Position numbers and translations under genes: made by a program. From an uncultured Muribaculaceae bacterium (lineage in GTDB: Bacteria; Bacteroidota; Bacteroidia; Bacteroidales; Muribaculaceae), in NCBI GenBank assembly GCA_910577355.1, contig CAJTMY010000014.1, forward strand, positions 10,551-59,112: 48,562 bases of DNA, written 5' to 3'. Positions within the stretch are counted from its first letter, which is position 1. Each line of letters begins with the position of its first letter. Shown in pieces: positions 19,293-27,267 of the stretch. The notes under the pieces were generated by a model. The model ran no database searches. It was not told where the DNA came from and saw only the letters and a list, made by a program, of their open reading frames with translations.

Positions 19293-20924
19293 ATGAAATT
19301 AAAAACACTATTCGCTATCATGCTCGCCGGCTCGCTGGCGGCATCCGCTCAAAGCCAAGGCTACAAGGACGGCATCGAATACTACAAGGCCGGACAGTAT
19401 GAGAATGCCCTCACCATCCTGCAGAATACCTTCAACCAGGCCGGTACCGACAAAGCCATGGCCAACTACTACCTCGGCCAGACAGAGCTTGCTCTCGACC
19501 ACAAGGACAAAGCTCTCAAATACTTCCAGGACGGCGTGGCAGCAAATGCCGAGTGCGGATACAACTATGTAGGCCTCGGTGCCATCGACCTGCTCAACGG
19601 TAATGCCAAGGCAGCCGACGAGCAGTTCAAACTCGCACAGAAAACAGCCAAGAAAAACTATGAGATCCTCGTCGACATAGCCCGCGCATACTACAAGGCC
19701 GACCCCGTGAAATATGCCAAAGAGGTGGAGAAATATCTCGCAAAAGCCCACAAGGATTCCAAGCATACAGAGCCCACGATATACATCCTCGAGGGCGACA
19801 TGCTCGTTGACCAGAAAGACTTCGGAGGCGCTGCCGGCAAGTACGAGATGGCCATCGGATACGACAACAACAACCCCGAGGGATATGTTAAATACGCCAA
19901 CTCTTACTTCCACGTCAATCCGCAGTTCTCCATCGACAAGCTCAAGGAATTCCTTGCCGTGGCTCCCGAATCAGCCCTCGGACAGCGCGAGCTCGCCGAG
20001 AAACTCTACGAGGCCAACTTCTGGAAACAGGCATCTGAGCAATATGGCAAGTATATCAACAATCCCAACCACTTCCCTCAGGACAAGGCCCGCTACTCGG
20101 TACTCCTCTACTACGGCGAGGATTATCCCAATTCGCTCCAGGTAGCCAAAGAAGTGCTCGCCCAGCAGCCCGACAACTTCCTGATGCAGCGTCTGCGCTT
20201 CCTCAACGAGACCCAGCTCGGCCAATATGACCAGGCCATCAAAGACGGCGAAAGCTTCTTCAAGAACAACCCCAACGGATACTTCACTTCCAACGACTAC
20301 ACCACCCTCGCCGACGCATACAGCGGAGCAGGAAACGACTCCATCGCCGTAGAGAAACTCAAGGTTGCCGCCGACAAGTTCCCCGAGAACGGAGCACTGC
20401 AGCAGCAGCTCAGCGCAGCTTTCACCAAGGCCAAGATGTATGCCGACGCAGCCCGTGCCTACGACAAGTACATGGCTACAATCGAGAACCCCGAGGTAAA
20501 CGACTTCTTCACCGGTTCTGGCCGCTGGCTTAACGCAGGCGCCACCGCAGGCGACAATCAGGAACTCCGCGCCGAAGCATCCAAAAAAGGCCTCGAATAC
20601 GTCGACAAGGCCATGGCTCTCGTACCCGACAACCCCATGCTTCTCCAGCGCAAGGCACGCCTTATAATGGCCGGAAACAACTCCAAGCCCAACGCCGAGG
20701 TAGTGGCCGAGTACCAGAAACTCCTCGACCTGCTCAACAAGGATCCCAAGAATGCCGATCCTGCCAATCCCCAGAACGAGCTCAACATGTACAAGGAAAT
20801 CTGCCTCTTCAGCATCCAGTACTACAACGATATCGAGCCCGACAAGGACAAGGCAGCAGAATTCAGCACCCTGTACCGCGAAGTGAACGACAAGATAAAC
20901 GGTACAACAACTCCCGCCGAATAA
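19293..20924 (+). CDS. Periplasmic tetratricopeptide-repeat protein
   Basis: A 543-residue protein with a signal peptide (about 1-19, ASAQ) and a series of TPR-like helical pairs through most of its length (for example YYKAGQYENALTILQ, YYLGQTELALDHKDKALKYF). Such proteins act as scaffolds for other proteins; no partner is shown directly. It follows the PstS-like gene with the same orientation, an arrangement that suggests a joint envelope role. Confidence 0.85.
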   Translation: MKLKTLFAIMLAGSLAASAQSQGYKDGIEYYKAGQYENALTILQNTFNQAGTDKAMANYYLGQTELALDHKDKALKYFQDGVAANAECGYNYVGLGAIDLLNGNAKAADEQFKLAQKTAKKNYEILVDIARAYYKADPVKYAKEVEKYLAKAHKDSKHTEPTIYILEGDMLVDQKDFGGAAGKYEMAIGYDNNNPEGYVKYANSYFHVNPQFSIDKLKEFLAVAPESALGQRELAEKLYEANFWKQASEQYGKYINNPNHFPQDKARYSVLLYYGEDYPNSLQVAKEVLAQQPDNFLMQRLRFLNETQLGQYDQAIKDGESFFKNNPNGYFTSNDYTTLADAYSGAGNDSIAVEKLKVAADKFPENGALQQQLSAAFTKAKMYADAARAYDKYMATIENPEVNDFFTGSGRWLNAGATAGDNQELRAEASKKGLEYVDKAMALVPDNPMLLQRKARLIMAGNNSKPNAEVVAEYQKLLDLLNKDPKNADPANPQNELNMYKEICLFSIQYYNDIEPDKDKAAEFSTLYREVNDKINGTTTPAE

Positions 20925-20944
20925 TCTTACACATACATTACATA

Positions 20945-20980
20945 CAGGGGTCGGCCTACATAAGCCCGACCCCTGCTTAT
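20945..20980 (+). terminator. Terminator of the TPR gene
   Basis: A 10-bp perfect stem (20945-20954 with 20966-20975), 11-base loop, then a T-rich tail (CTTATTCT). Confidence 0.7.
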
Positions 20981-21003
20981 TCTATCAGAAAATTAAACAT
21001 AAA

Positions 21004-22275
21004 ATGGCACTCGCACCATTGGCCGAACGCCTCCGCCCTCAGACTCTCGACGAATACATCGGCCAGAAACATCTTGTGGGCGAAGGAAAGATCCTGCGCC
21101 GCATGATAGAGACAGGCAATGTAGCATCATTCATACTGTGGGGCCCTCCCGGCGTAGGCAAGACCACACTCGCGCGCATAATCGCAAACGCCACCGAGAG
21201 CCGCTTCCACACTCTGTCGGCCGTATCGTCGGGTGTGAAGGAGGTCAGAGAGGTGATCGAACAATGCCGCCGCGAAGCCGCAAGCATGTTCTCGGGCGGA
21301 CGCCCCATCCTGTTCATCGACGAGATTCACCGTTTCAGCAAAAGCCAACAGGACAGCCTGCTCGGTGCCGTAGAGGACGGCACAGTCACACTCATCGGCG
21401 CCACTACCGAGAATCCGTCGTTCGAGGTGATACGTCCGCTGCTGTCGCGTGCGCAGGTCTACACTCTCGAGCCGCTCGATACCGTGGATCTCGAACGCCT
21501 GCTGCGGCATGCCATCGACACTGACACTGTGCTCAGCCGGCGGCGTTTCGACATCACATCGACCGACGCCCTGTTCCGCTATTCCGGCGGCGATGCCCGC
21601 AAGCTGCTCAACATCCTTGACCTTCTCGAGCAGTCCACTCCGGCCGGCGAGGCCATCACCATCAACGACGAAGTGGTGACCGAGCGGCTGCAACGCAATC
21701 CGCAAGCCTACGACAAAGGCGGCGAGATGCACTACGACATCATATCGGCCTTCATAAAATCGATACGCGGCTCCGATCCCGATGCCGCCGTATACTGGCT
21801 CGCACGCATGATAGCCGGCGGCGAGGATCCGGAATTCATCGCCCGTCGCCTCGTGATTGTGGCCGCCGAAGACATCGGACTCGCCAATCCCAACGCATTG
21901 CTGCTGGCCAACGCCACATTCGACGCCATACGTAAGATAGGTATGCCCGAAGGCCGTATTCCTTTGGCCGAATGCACCATCTATCTGGCAACGAGTGCCA
22001 AATCAAACTCAGCCTATATGGCCATAGATACAGCGCTAGGCATGGTGGCCAAGACAGGCAATCAGCCTGTGCCGCTGCATCTGCGCAACGCCCCCACCAG
22101 ACTTATGAAAGACCTCGGATACAGCGACGGCTACAAATACGCCCACGACTATCCCGGCAATTTCGTGCGCCAGCAATTCCTGCCCGACACCCTCAAAGGT
22201 CTCACGCTGTGGAAACCGTGTGCCAACCCTGCCGAGGCGACAATGGCCGCCCGGCAAAAGGAGCGATGGGGATAA
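21004..22275 (+). CDS. rarA: Replication-associated recombination protein RarA (AAA+ ATPase)
   Basis: A 423-residue AAA+ ATPase of the RarA/MgsA/WRNIP1 family that acts at stalled replication forks. Walker A GPPGVGKTTLA lies at about residues 46-56, Walker B LFIDEIHRFSKSQQD at about 103-117, and sensor 1 GATTENPSF follows. The C-terminal part has the family helical domain with HYDIISAFIKSIRGSDPDAA and the LGYSDGYKYAHDYP block. It ends four bases before the end of the convergent neuB-like gene, with no terminator visible between them. Confidence 0.95.
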   Translation: MALAPLAERLRPQTLDEYIGQKHLVGEGKILRRMIETGNVASFILWGPPGVGKTTLARIIANATESRFHTLSAVSSGVKEVREVIEQCRREAASMFSGGRPILFIDEIHRFSKSQQDSLLGAVEDGTVTLIGATTENPSFEVIRPLLSRAQVYTLEPLDTVDLERLLRHAIDTDTVLSRRRFDITSTDALFRYSGGDARKLLNILDLLEQSTPAGEAITINDEVVTERLQRNPQAYDKGGEMHYDIISAFIKSIRGSDPDAAVYWLARMIAGGEDPEFIARRLVIVAAEDIGLANPNALLLANATFDAIRKIGMPEGRIPLAECTIYLATSAKSNSAYMAIDTALGMVAKTGNQPVPLHLRNAPTRLMKDLGYSDGYKYAHDYPGNFVRQQFLPDTLKGLTLWKPCANPAEATMAARQKERWG

Positions 22276-22279
22276 TCGA

Positions 22280-23287
22280 TCAGATAGAATCTATGATTTC
22301 GTCCTTGCGGTAATCGCGCGTGGCCCGTGTGCCGACCACACTGTCCCAGAGCATCGGCGACATGCCTGTGCCGGGACGCTTGGCGGTAAGATTGCTCTCG
22401 GTCAACACCTCTCCCGCAGTTATATCGCACGCAGCCACAATGCTCTTGCGGGCCACAGCGATATTCGGTCTTTCTGAATCTGTGACACGCTTCACGCCAT
22501 CGCCCACAGCCTGTTCCACGGCTCGTACCGCACGCACCATATCACAGAGTCCGGCGACATCGAGCGACGCCTTGTGATCCGGCCCCGGCAGATTCCTGTC
22601 GAGCGTGAAATGCTTCTCGATTATCCCGGCACCGAGCGCCACAGCAGCCACCGGCACGGCGATACCCTCCGTATGGTCGCTGTACCCCACCCCGCGGCAA
22701 CCCAAGCCGCGCAATGCGTCCATCGCCCGCAGATTCACATCGCCATATGGCGTGGGATACTGCGTGGTACAGTGCAACAGATATATGTCGCCGCGGCCTG
22801 TGCCTCCCGCTTCGAGAGCATCGACGGCCGCACACACCTCCTCCATGGTCGACATACCCGTCGACAATATCACTCTCCCCCCTTTCGAGGCTATCTTGCG
22901 CAGATATGGCAGATTGGTGATCTCGCCAGACGGAATCTTCCAGTAATCCATGCCAAGCCCCGCAAGGAAATCCACCGACTCAAGGTCGAAAGGAGTACTC
23001 ATAAAACCGACTCCCGCATTGCGGCACTCCTCGGCCAGACGGTAGAAATCGGCATACGACAGCTCAAGAGAGCGGAGCATCGACAGCTGGCTGTCGTTCC
23101 CGCCGCAATTTCGTTTCTGATATTCGGCACGCGGAGCCGATGCCGATACAAGACTGTCGGCTTTGAAGGTCTGGAACTTCACATAATCGACGCCCGCACG
23201 AGCCGCCGCATGTATCATCTCCACGGCACGCCCGTACGAACCGTTGTGGTTCACGCCGGCCTCGGCTATTATAATCGTATGTCTCAT
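22280..23287 (-). CDS. NeuB/LegI-type nonulosonic acid synthase
   Basis: A 335-residue protein of the N-acetylneuraminate synthase family, which condenses phosphoenolpyruvate with an amino sugar to a nine-carbon sugar acid. It starts IIIAEAGVNHNGS, has KFQTFKAD, GYSDHTEGI and EKHFTLDRNLPGPDH, and ends with a SAF (antifreeze-like) domain at about residues 275-335. The neighbouring LegB-like dehydratase favours a legionaminic-acid-type substrate over sialic acid. It is the last gene of the operon, and its ATG overlaps the preceding TGA by four bases. Confidence 0.9.
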   Translation of the reverse strand: MRHTIIIAEAGVNHNGSYGRAVEMIHAAARAGVDYVKFQTFKADSLVSASAPRAEYQKRNCGGNDSQLSMLRSLELSYADFYRLAEECRNAGVGFMSTPFDLESVDFLAGLGMDYWKIPSGEITNLPYLRKIASKGGRVILSTGMSTMEEVCAAVDALEAGGTGRGDIYLLHCTTQYPTPYGDVNLRAMDALRGLGCRGVGYSDHTEGIAVPVAAVALGAGIIEKHFTLDRNLPGPDHKASLDVAGLCDMVRAVRAVEQAVGDGVKRVTDSERPNIAVARKSIVAACDITAGEVLTESNLTAKRPGTGMSPMLWDSVVGTRATRDYRKDEIIDSI

Positions 23288-23904
23288 CGCAACAGATTTG
23301 CCGGAACTCCCGCATACACACGCGGTTCGGTAATATCCTCAACCACTGCCGCACCAAGCCCCACCACAGCCCCGGCAGTTATCTTCACACCCGGCCGTAT
23401 TGTGGCATTGGCCCCTATATAACAGTCGTCGCCTATCTCAACCCCGCCGCATATCACAGCCCCGGGGCCGATGAACACATTCGACCCTATCTTGCAGTCG
23501 TGTTCCACCACCGCGCCGGTATTGACAATGCTGCATACACCTATCTCCGTACCGGTATTGACCATCGCGCGGTGCATCAGTTGCGCACCCGGGCCTATCT
23601 TACAACCTGCCACTATGGCTGTCGGCGCGATGACCAATGGCATGTCGAAATCCTTGTATGCCTGTATGATGCCGCGACGTACGGCAAGCGAGCAGTCACG
23701 GCCTCCGACCAAAGTGACGGCCACCTCGTATTCCGCAGGATCAAGCAGAGCCACACACTCCCTGTCGGTACCGAGATAAGGCAGATCGAAACCGGCGCAC
23801 GGGTGGATATCGGCATATCCCGCCACCTGCACATCATCATCAAGGACAGCGAGCAGCGAACGGGCATGACCGCCACCGCCCACCAATACAAGTTTTTTAT
23901 TCAT
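23284..23904 (-). CDS. PglD/NeuD-like sugar acetyltransferase
   Basis: A 206-residue two-domain enzyme. The N-terminal part (GGGGHARSLLAVL) is the PglD nucleotide-sugar-binding domain; the C-terminal part is a left-handed beta helix built of hexapeptide repeats. The catalytic histidine is in the VVEHDCKIGS block. Family members N-acetylate a 4-amino nucleotide sugar or O-acetylate sialic acids. Between a LegB-like dehydratase and a NeuB-like synthase, the LegH (amino-sugar acetyltransferase) role is the most likely. Both ends overlap neighbours by four bases. Confidence 0.87.
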   Translation of the reverse strand: MNKKLVLVGGGGHARSLLAVLDDDVQVAGYADIHPCAGFDLPYLGTDRECVALLDPAEYEVAVTLVGGRDCSLAVRRGIIQAYKDFDMPLVIAPTAIVAGCKIGPGAQLMHRAMVNTGTEIGVCSIVNTGAVVEHDCKIGSNVFIGPGAVICGGVEIGDDCYIGANATIRPGVKITAGAVVGLGAAVVEDITEPRVYAGVPANLLR

Positions 23905-24908
23905 CGGTTATAGATATCAGCCTTATATTTCGCCAGATTTACCGGGTCGGAAAACCATTCGGCCGTGCGGCGCAATCCCTCGCGTATATCTACCTGCGGA
24001 CGCCAGTCTGTAAGCGAGCATATCAGGCTGTTGTCGCCGCACAGCCGCCGCACCTCGCTTTTACCGGGACGCAGACGCGCCGGATCCACCTCGAAATCAA
24101 CTTTACGCCCCATCACCCCAGCTATGGCATTAAATGTATCAGCCATTGATATTTCAGTGCCGGAAGCGATGTTTATCTCGCGTCCCTCGATACCGGAGGT
24201 TTCTGCAAGAGCGATGAATCCGCGGCACGTGTCATCTACATAATTGAAGTCGCGTGTAGGGCTGAGGTCACCCACCTTGATGGTGGTCTTGCCTCCGGCT
24301 ATCTGCGATATTATAGTCGGGATTATGGCTCGCGCGCTCTGCCTCGGGCCATAGGTGTTGAACGGACGCGCCACCACCACCGGCAGGTCAAATGCATTAT
24401 AGAAGCTCAGCGCAAGCGCATCAGCGCCGATCTTGGTGGCCGAGTAAGGCGACTGCGGCTGCCGCGGATGCGACTCCGGTATAGGCACCTGCCGCGCCGT
24501 GCCGTACACCTCGCTCGTGCTCGTGACAAGTATGCGGTCTACACCGGCATCGCGGGCGGCCTGACACATGTTGAGTGTTCCCTTCACATTGGTGTCGACA
24601 TAGCTGTCGGGAGCGATATAGCTGTATGGTATGGCAATAAGAGCGGCAAGGTGGAACACCGTACCGGCTCCTTTCACAAACTCGCGGCAGAAATTAGGGT
24701 CGCGCACATCGCCGGTCACGATCTCGAGAAGATCCTCGTCCGCAGGACGAAGCTGCGCCACATCCTCAAGCCAACCCCAGTTGTTGAACGAATTATATTG
24801 TGCCAGAGCACGCACGCGGTATCCACGGTCGAGCAGATGGCCGGTAAGATGCGAGCCGATAAAACCGTCGGCGCCGGTCACTGCCACTATCTTGTTTTTG
24901 TCGATCAT
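23901..24908 (-). CDS. NAD-dependent 4,6-dehydratase, LegB-like
   Basis: A 335-residue extended short-chain dehydrogenase. The Rossmann motif is TGADGFIGSHL, followed by YNSFNNWGWLEDV, which is very like the LegB group that starts legionaminic acid synthesis by 4,6-dehydration of UDP- or GDP-GlcNAc. The catalytic set is present as TSTSEVYGTA and YSATKIGAD (Tyr-x3-Lys). ATG 24908 is preferred to the TTG at 24914. The stop overlaps the next start by four bases. Confidence 0.87.
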   Translation of the reverse strand: MIDKNKIVAVTGADGFIGSHLTGHLLDRGYRVRALAQYNSFNNWGWLEDVAQLRPADEDLLEIVTGDVRDPNFCREFVKGAGTVFHLAALIAIPYSYIAPDSYVDTNVKGTLNMCQAARDAGVDRILVTSTSEVYGTARQVPIPESHPRQPQSPYSATKIGADALALSFYNAFDLPVVVARPFNTYGPRQSARAIIPTIISQIAGGKTTIKVGDLSPTRDFNYVDDTCRGFIALAETSGIEGREINIASGTEISMADTFNAIAGVMGRKVDFEVDPARLRPGKSEVRRLCGDNSLICSLTDWRPQVDIREGLRRTAEWFSDPVNLAKYKADIYNR

Positions 24909-24910
24909 TT

Positions 24911-25369
24911 TCAATCCATTTTTTTCAGTTTATACACATGCATCATCCCGTCATGCTCCCACGAGAGCGTCATACGCGAACCGGTACGATCGCTCACTTG
25001 CATTATCATCACCTCTTTCTTGGTAAAACCTATCCAATATGGGGCATTATATTGGCTTTGATCCAACCCGGTATCATCATGCTGCTGGAAGCTCAACATC
25101 AGCGTGCCGTCATTTCGCCATATCCAATGCCCGTAAGTCTGATATGCGCTCATATAATTGTCATACTGCGATATCACCTCCACGATATTGTTCTGGAACG
25201 AGAAGGTTGTATTGTCTATATATTTGTCGTGGCACGGCTCCCCGTCGAGAGTATAGCTGTCGAGCCGCCACACGCCGTACATATCGCCGATGTCGCCGTT
25301 ATTCTGGCAGGCAGTCGCAAGGAGTGTCAGCATCACGGCCAATATATCTAATAATGTATCTCTTTTCAT
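24911..25369 (-). CDS. Lipocalin-like lipoprotein
   Basis: A 152-residue protein with a lipoprotein signal (lipobox ATAC near residue 21). A GVWRLDSYTLDG stretch is the GxW first strand of lipocalin-like domains, followed by alternating strands to the end. Function unknown. It sits between the Wzi-like and LegB-like genes in one operon: its ATG overlaps the wzi stop (ATGA) and it ends two bases before legB. This suggests a link to surface glycan export or assembly. Confidence 0.75.
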   Translation of the reverse strand: MKRDTLLDILAVMLTLLATACQNNGDIGDMYGVWRLDSYTLDGEPCHDKYIDNTTFSFQNNIVEVISQYDNYMSAYQTYGHWIWRNDGTLMLSFQQHDDTGLDQSQYNAPYWIGFTKKEVMIMQVSDRTGSRMTLSWEHDGMMHVYKLKKMD

Positions 25370-26937
25370 TTTTTCTTTTTGAAATTGAACGAGCCGGAAT
25401 AGCTCACGCCTATCATTGCGCCGAAATTATCACCGCGCAGCGATCCTTTGTCAAAAGCTAGCTTCACGTCGGCCTTGAGCCCGGGCAACAGTCTGCGGGC
25501 GTCCCAGCCTACCGAAAGCAGCATCGATGTGTCGGTAAGGCTGTAGGCCGACGGTCGACGACTCATGCCAAGCCCCTGCTGCCACGAATACTTCAATGTG
25601 TAGTCAAGCTCCGGGCCAAGACAACCCTTCACTGCGGCATGTAATCCGCGGGCGCGGTTGTTGAGGAATACAGGATTACCGTTCAAATTATATATCGGCG
25701 ATACCAGAAAAGGCGTGGCAATAGCCATCCCGTAGTTCGCATATGCCGTATATGTGTCGTTGTTATAATAATTGTCCCCGCCGGTAGCCGACCCGGTGAT
25801 GGTCGTGCCCGGAAAGTCGCCCGGAGCCCAGTGTATCGGGCCGCTCTGGTTACGGAAATCGAGATATTCTACAGCCGCTCCGGTGACCCACGCACGGCAT
25901 CCGGCCTTTTCGTGGTAATAAAGTCCCCACAGGCCATCCCATCCGTTGCGCCTTCCTATACCCGAGCCGTCTTCCCACGGCCACTGGAATGCGAAACTTA
26001 TCTCACGGCCGTCGCGCAAACGGTAGCGTGCCTTGAAATCCCATGTGCCGAGTGTATTGCCCTCATAGAAATCGTTACCGTTGCCCTCGATAGGCAAAAA
26101 CATCTTCAGAGCATCCTTTATCTTGAACCCACGATGTTCCTCCCTTATCAGCTTTCCTTGGCTGTACCACGCGCTCGTACCGCCAAACTGGCCGCCCGTC
26201 TGCATGCCCAGAGTGACACTCAGCGGCATCGAAAGCTTGGTACGGAAGTAGCAGCGCTTATATGTATAGTAGGTATCTGTGGCGAGCACCCAGTTGAAAT
26301 AGTTGTACTGCTGCCGCATAAACTCACTGTCCATAAACTTGCCGTACTCCACCACTCCGTCGATCTGCACCCAGCCGTTTGTAAACGGAATATCCTGAAA
26401 ATCGATAAAGCCGAGACTCACACCCGGAATGCCGCGCGCATTGGAGCTACGGGTGAGATCGCCCGAACTGATGCTCTCGTCAAGCAATACCGAATGCACG
26501 TCCTTCTGTCCCACGCGCAGCAGCACACCACGATATTTCACCTCGCCATACAACTGCTGTATCCATACAGCAGAGGGGCGATTGCGTTCTTTGGTCACTT
26601 TATAGGTCGGCTCTTGAGGCCAAGGCCGCCACGGCATTACATCAAAAAATTCCACCTTATCATAATAATTCGCATGCGAGTAGCCTGTGAGTAACTCGGC
26701 ACCGGCACCCCAGCTGAAACGTTTGCCGCGGTCGATAGCAACTTTGGCACCGATATCAAGCAAAGCCGAATTTTTACGGACAATCCGGCCTCCGTTGAGC
26801 GAACCGATAAAATATGGAGCAAAACTGCCCGTAGAGGCGTTCATCAATACTTCGCCGGTATATTCCAGCCTTTCACCGCCCCATAGCTGAATCGAGGCTC
26901 CGAGCAACAGAGCGGCTATAATAAGTCGTGATTTCAT
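25366..26937 (-). CDS. Wzi-like capsule-assembly outer-membrane barrel
   Basis: A 523-residue protein with a signal peptide (about 1-20) and a long series of amphipathic strands typical of the capsule-assembly Wzi family in Bacteroidetes (for example RVGQKDVHSVLLDE, WIQQLYGEVKYRG). In enteric bacteria Wzi is a surface barrel that helps anchor capsule. ATG 26937 starts the signal peptide; the frame extends upstream without family support. It is the first gene of the nonulosonic-acid operon. Confidence 0.82.
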   Translation of the reverse strand: MKSRLIIAALLLGASIQLWGGERLEYTGEVLMNASTGSFAPYFIGSLNGGRIVRKNSALLDIGAKVAIDRGKRFSWGAGAELLTGYSHANYYDKVEFFDVMPWRPWPQEPTYKVTKERNRPSAVWIQQLYGEVKYRGVLLRVGQKDVHSVLLDESISSGDLTRSSNARGIPGVSLGFIDFQDIPFTNGWVQIDGVVEYGKFMDSEFMRQQYNYFNWVLATDTYYTYKRCYFRTKLSMPLSVTLGMQTGGQFGGTSAWYSQGKLIREEHRGFKIKDALKMFLPIEGNGNDFYEGNTLGTWDFKARYRLRDGREISFAFQWPWEDGSGIGRRNGWDGLWGLYYHEKAGCRAWVTGAAVEYLDFRNQSGPIHWAPGDFPGTTITGSATGGDNYYNNDTYTAYANYGMAIATPFLVSPIYNLNGNPVFLNNRARGLHAAVKGCLGPELDYTLKYSWQQGLGMSRRPSAYSLTDTSMLLSVGWDARRLLPGLKADVKLAFDKGSLRGDNFGAMIGVSYSGSFNFKKKK

Positions 26938-26942
26938 AAGCG

Positions 26943-26950
26943 CAAAAATA
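26943..26950 (-). promoter_or_regulatory. Putative -7 box abutting the wzi-like start
   Basis: On the minus strand TATTTTTG then CGCTT then ATG. If used, the transcript would begin at or next to the start codon. Confidence 0.4.
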
Positions 26951-27026
26951 CAAATAAAAAAACACACACATTGTTAATTCATGTTAATAAGCTCCCGGTA
27001 ATTAAACCATCTCCACACCCGACAGT

Positions 27027-27034
27027 CAAAAATA
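27027..27034 (-). promoter_or_regulatory. Alternative -7 box for the wzi-like operon
   Basis: On the minus strand TATTTTTG followed by A, about 90 bases before ATG 26937. It would give a normal leader. Confidence 0.4.
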
Positions 27035-27088
27035 CAAACTTCAAGAAACACTTTTTTCAGAATTCCTTTTTGATTAGATAAACAGAAC

Positions 27089-27123
27089 CCCCGACTCGTG
27101 AAGAATCGGGGCTTTTGTTTTTT
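27089..27123 (+). terminator. Orphan plus-strand terminator-like hairpin
   Basis: CCCCGA/TCGGGG (27089-27094 with 27106-27111) plus TC/GA inside, followed by TTTTGTTTTTT. There is no plus-strand gene upstream, because the wzi-like gene reads the other way. It could end a small RNA from 26940-27088. Confidence 0.65.
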
Positions 27124-27215
27124 GACAATCTCTCAGCCTGTAAACCGCAATGTTAAAAAATATTTGTTAAATAATTTTTTTCATAAAAATCTTAGCAATT
27201 AATATCCAAAATCCT

Positions 27216-27223
27216 TATCTTTG
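27216..27223 (+). promoter_or_regulatory. Putative -7 promoter box of the subtilase gene
   Basis: TATCTTTG followed by CC is a full match to TAnnTTTG, 44 bases before ATG 27268. Confidence 0.65.
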
Positions 27224-27267
27224 CCATCGAATTGAATACCTAACGAAATATAAACCATAATAAAGAT

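Larger units (their letters stand above)
26938..27267. other. Intergenic region between divergent wzi-like and subtilase genes
   Basis: A 330-base AT-rich gap. It holds two minus-strand TAnnTTTG boxes toward wzi (26943-26950 and 27027-27034), a plus-strand hairpin terminator at 27089-27123 with no gene before it, and a plus-strand box at 27216-27223 toward the subtilase. No protein-coding gene is seen. Confidence 0.7.
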
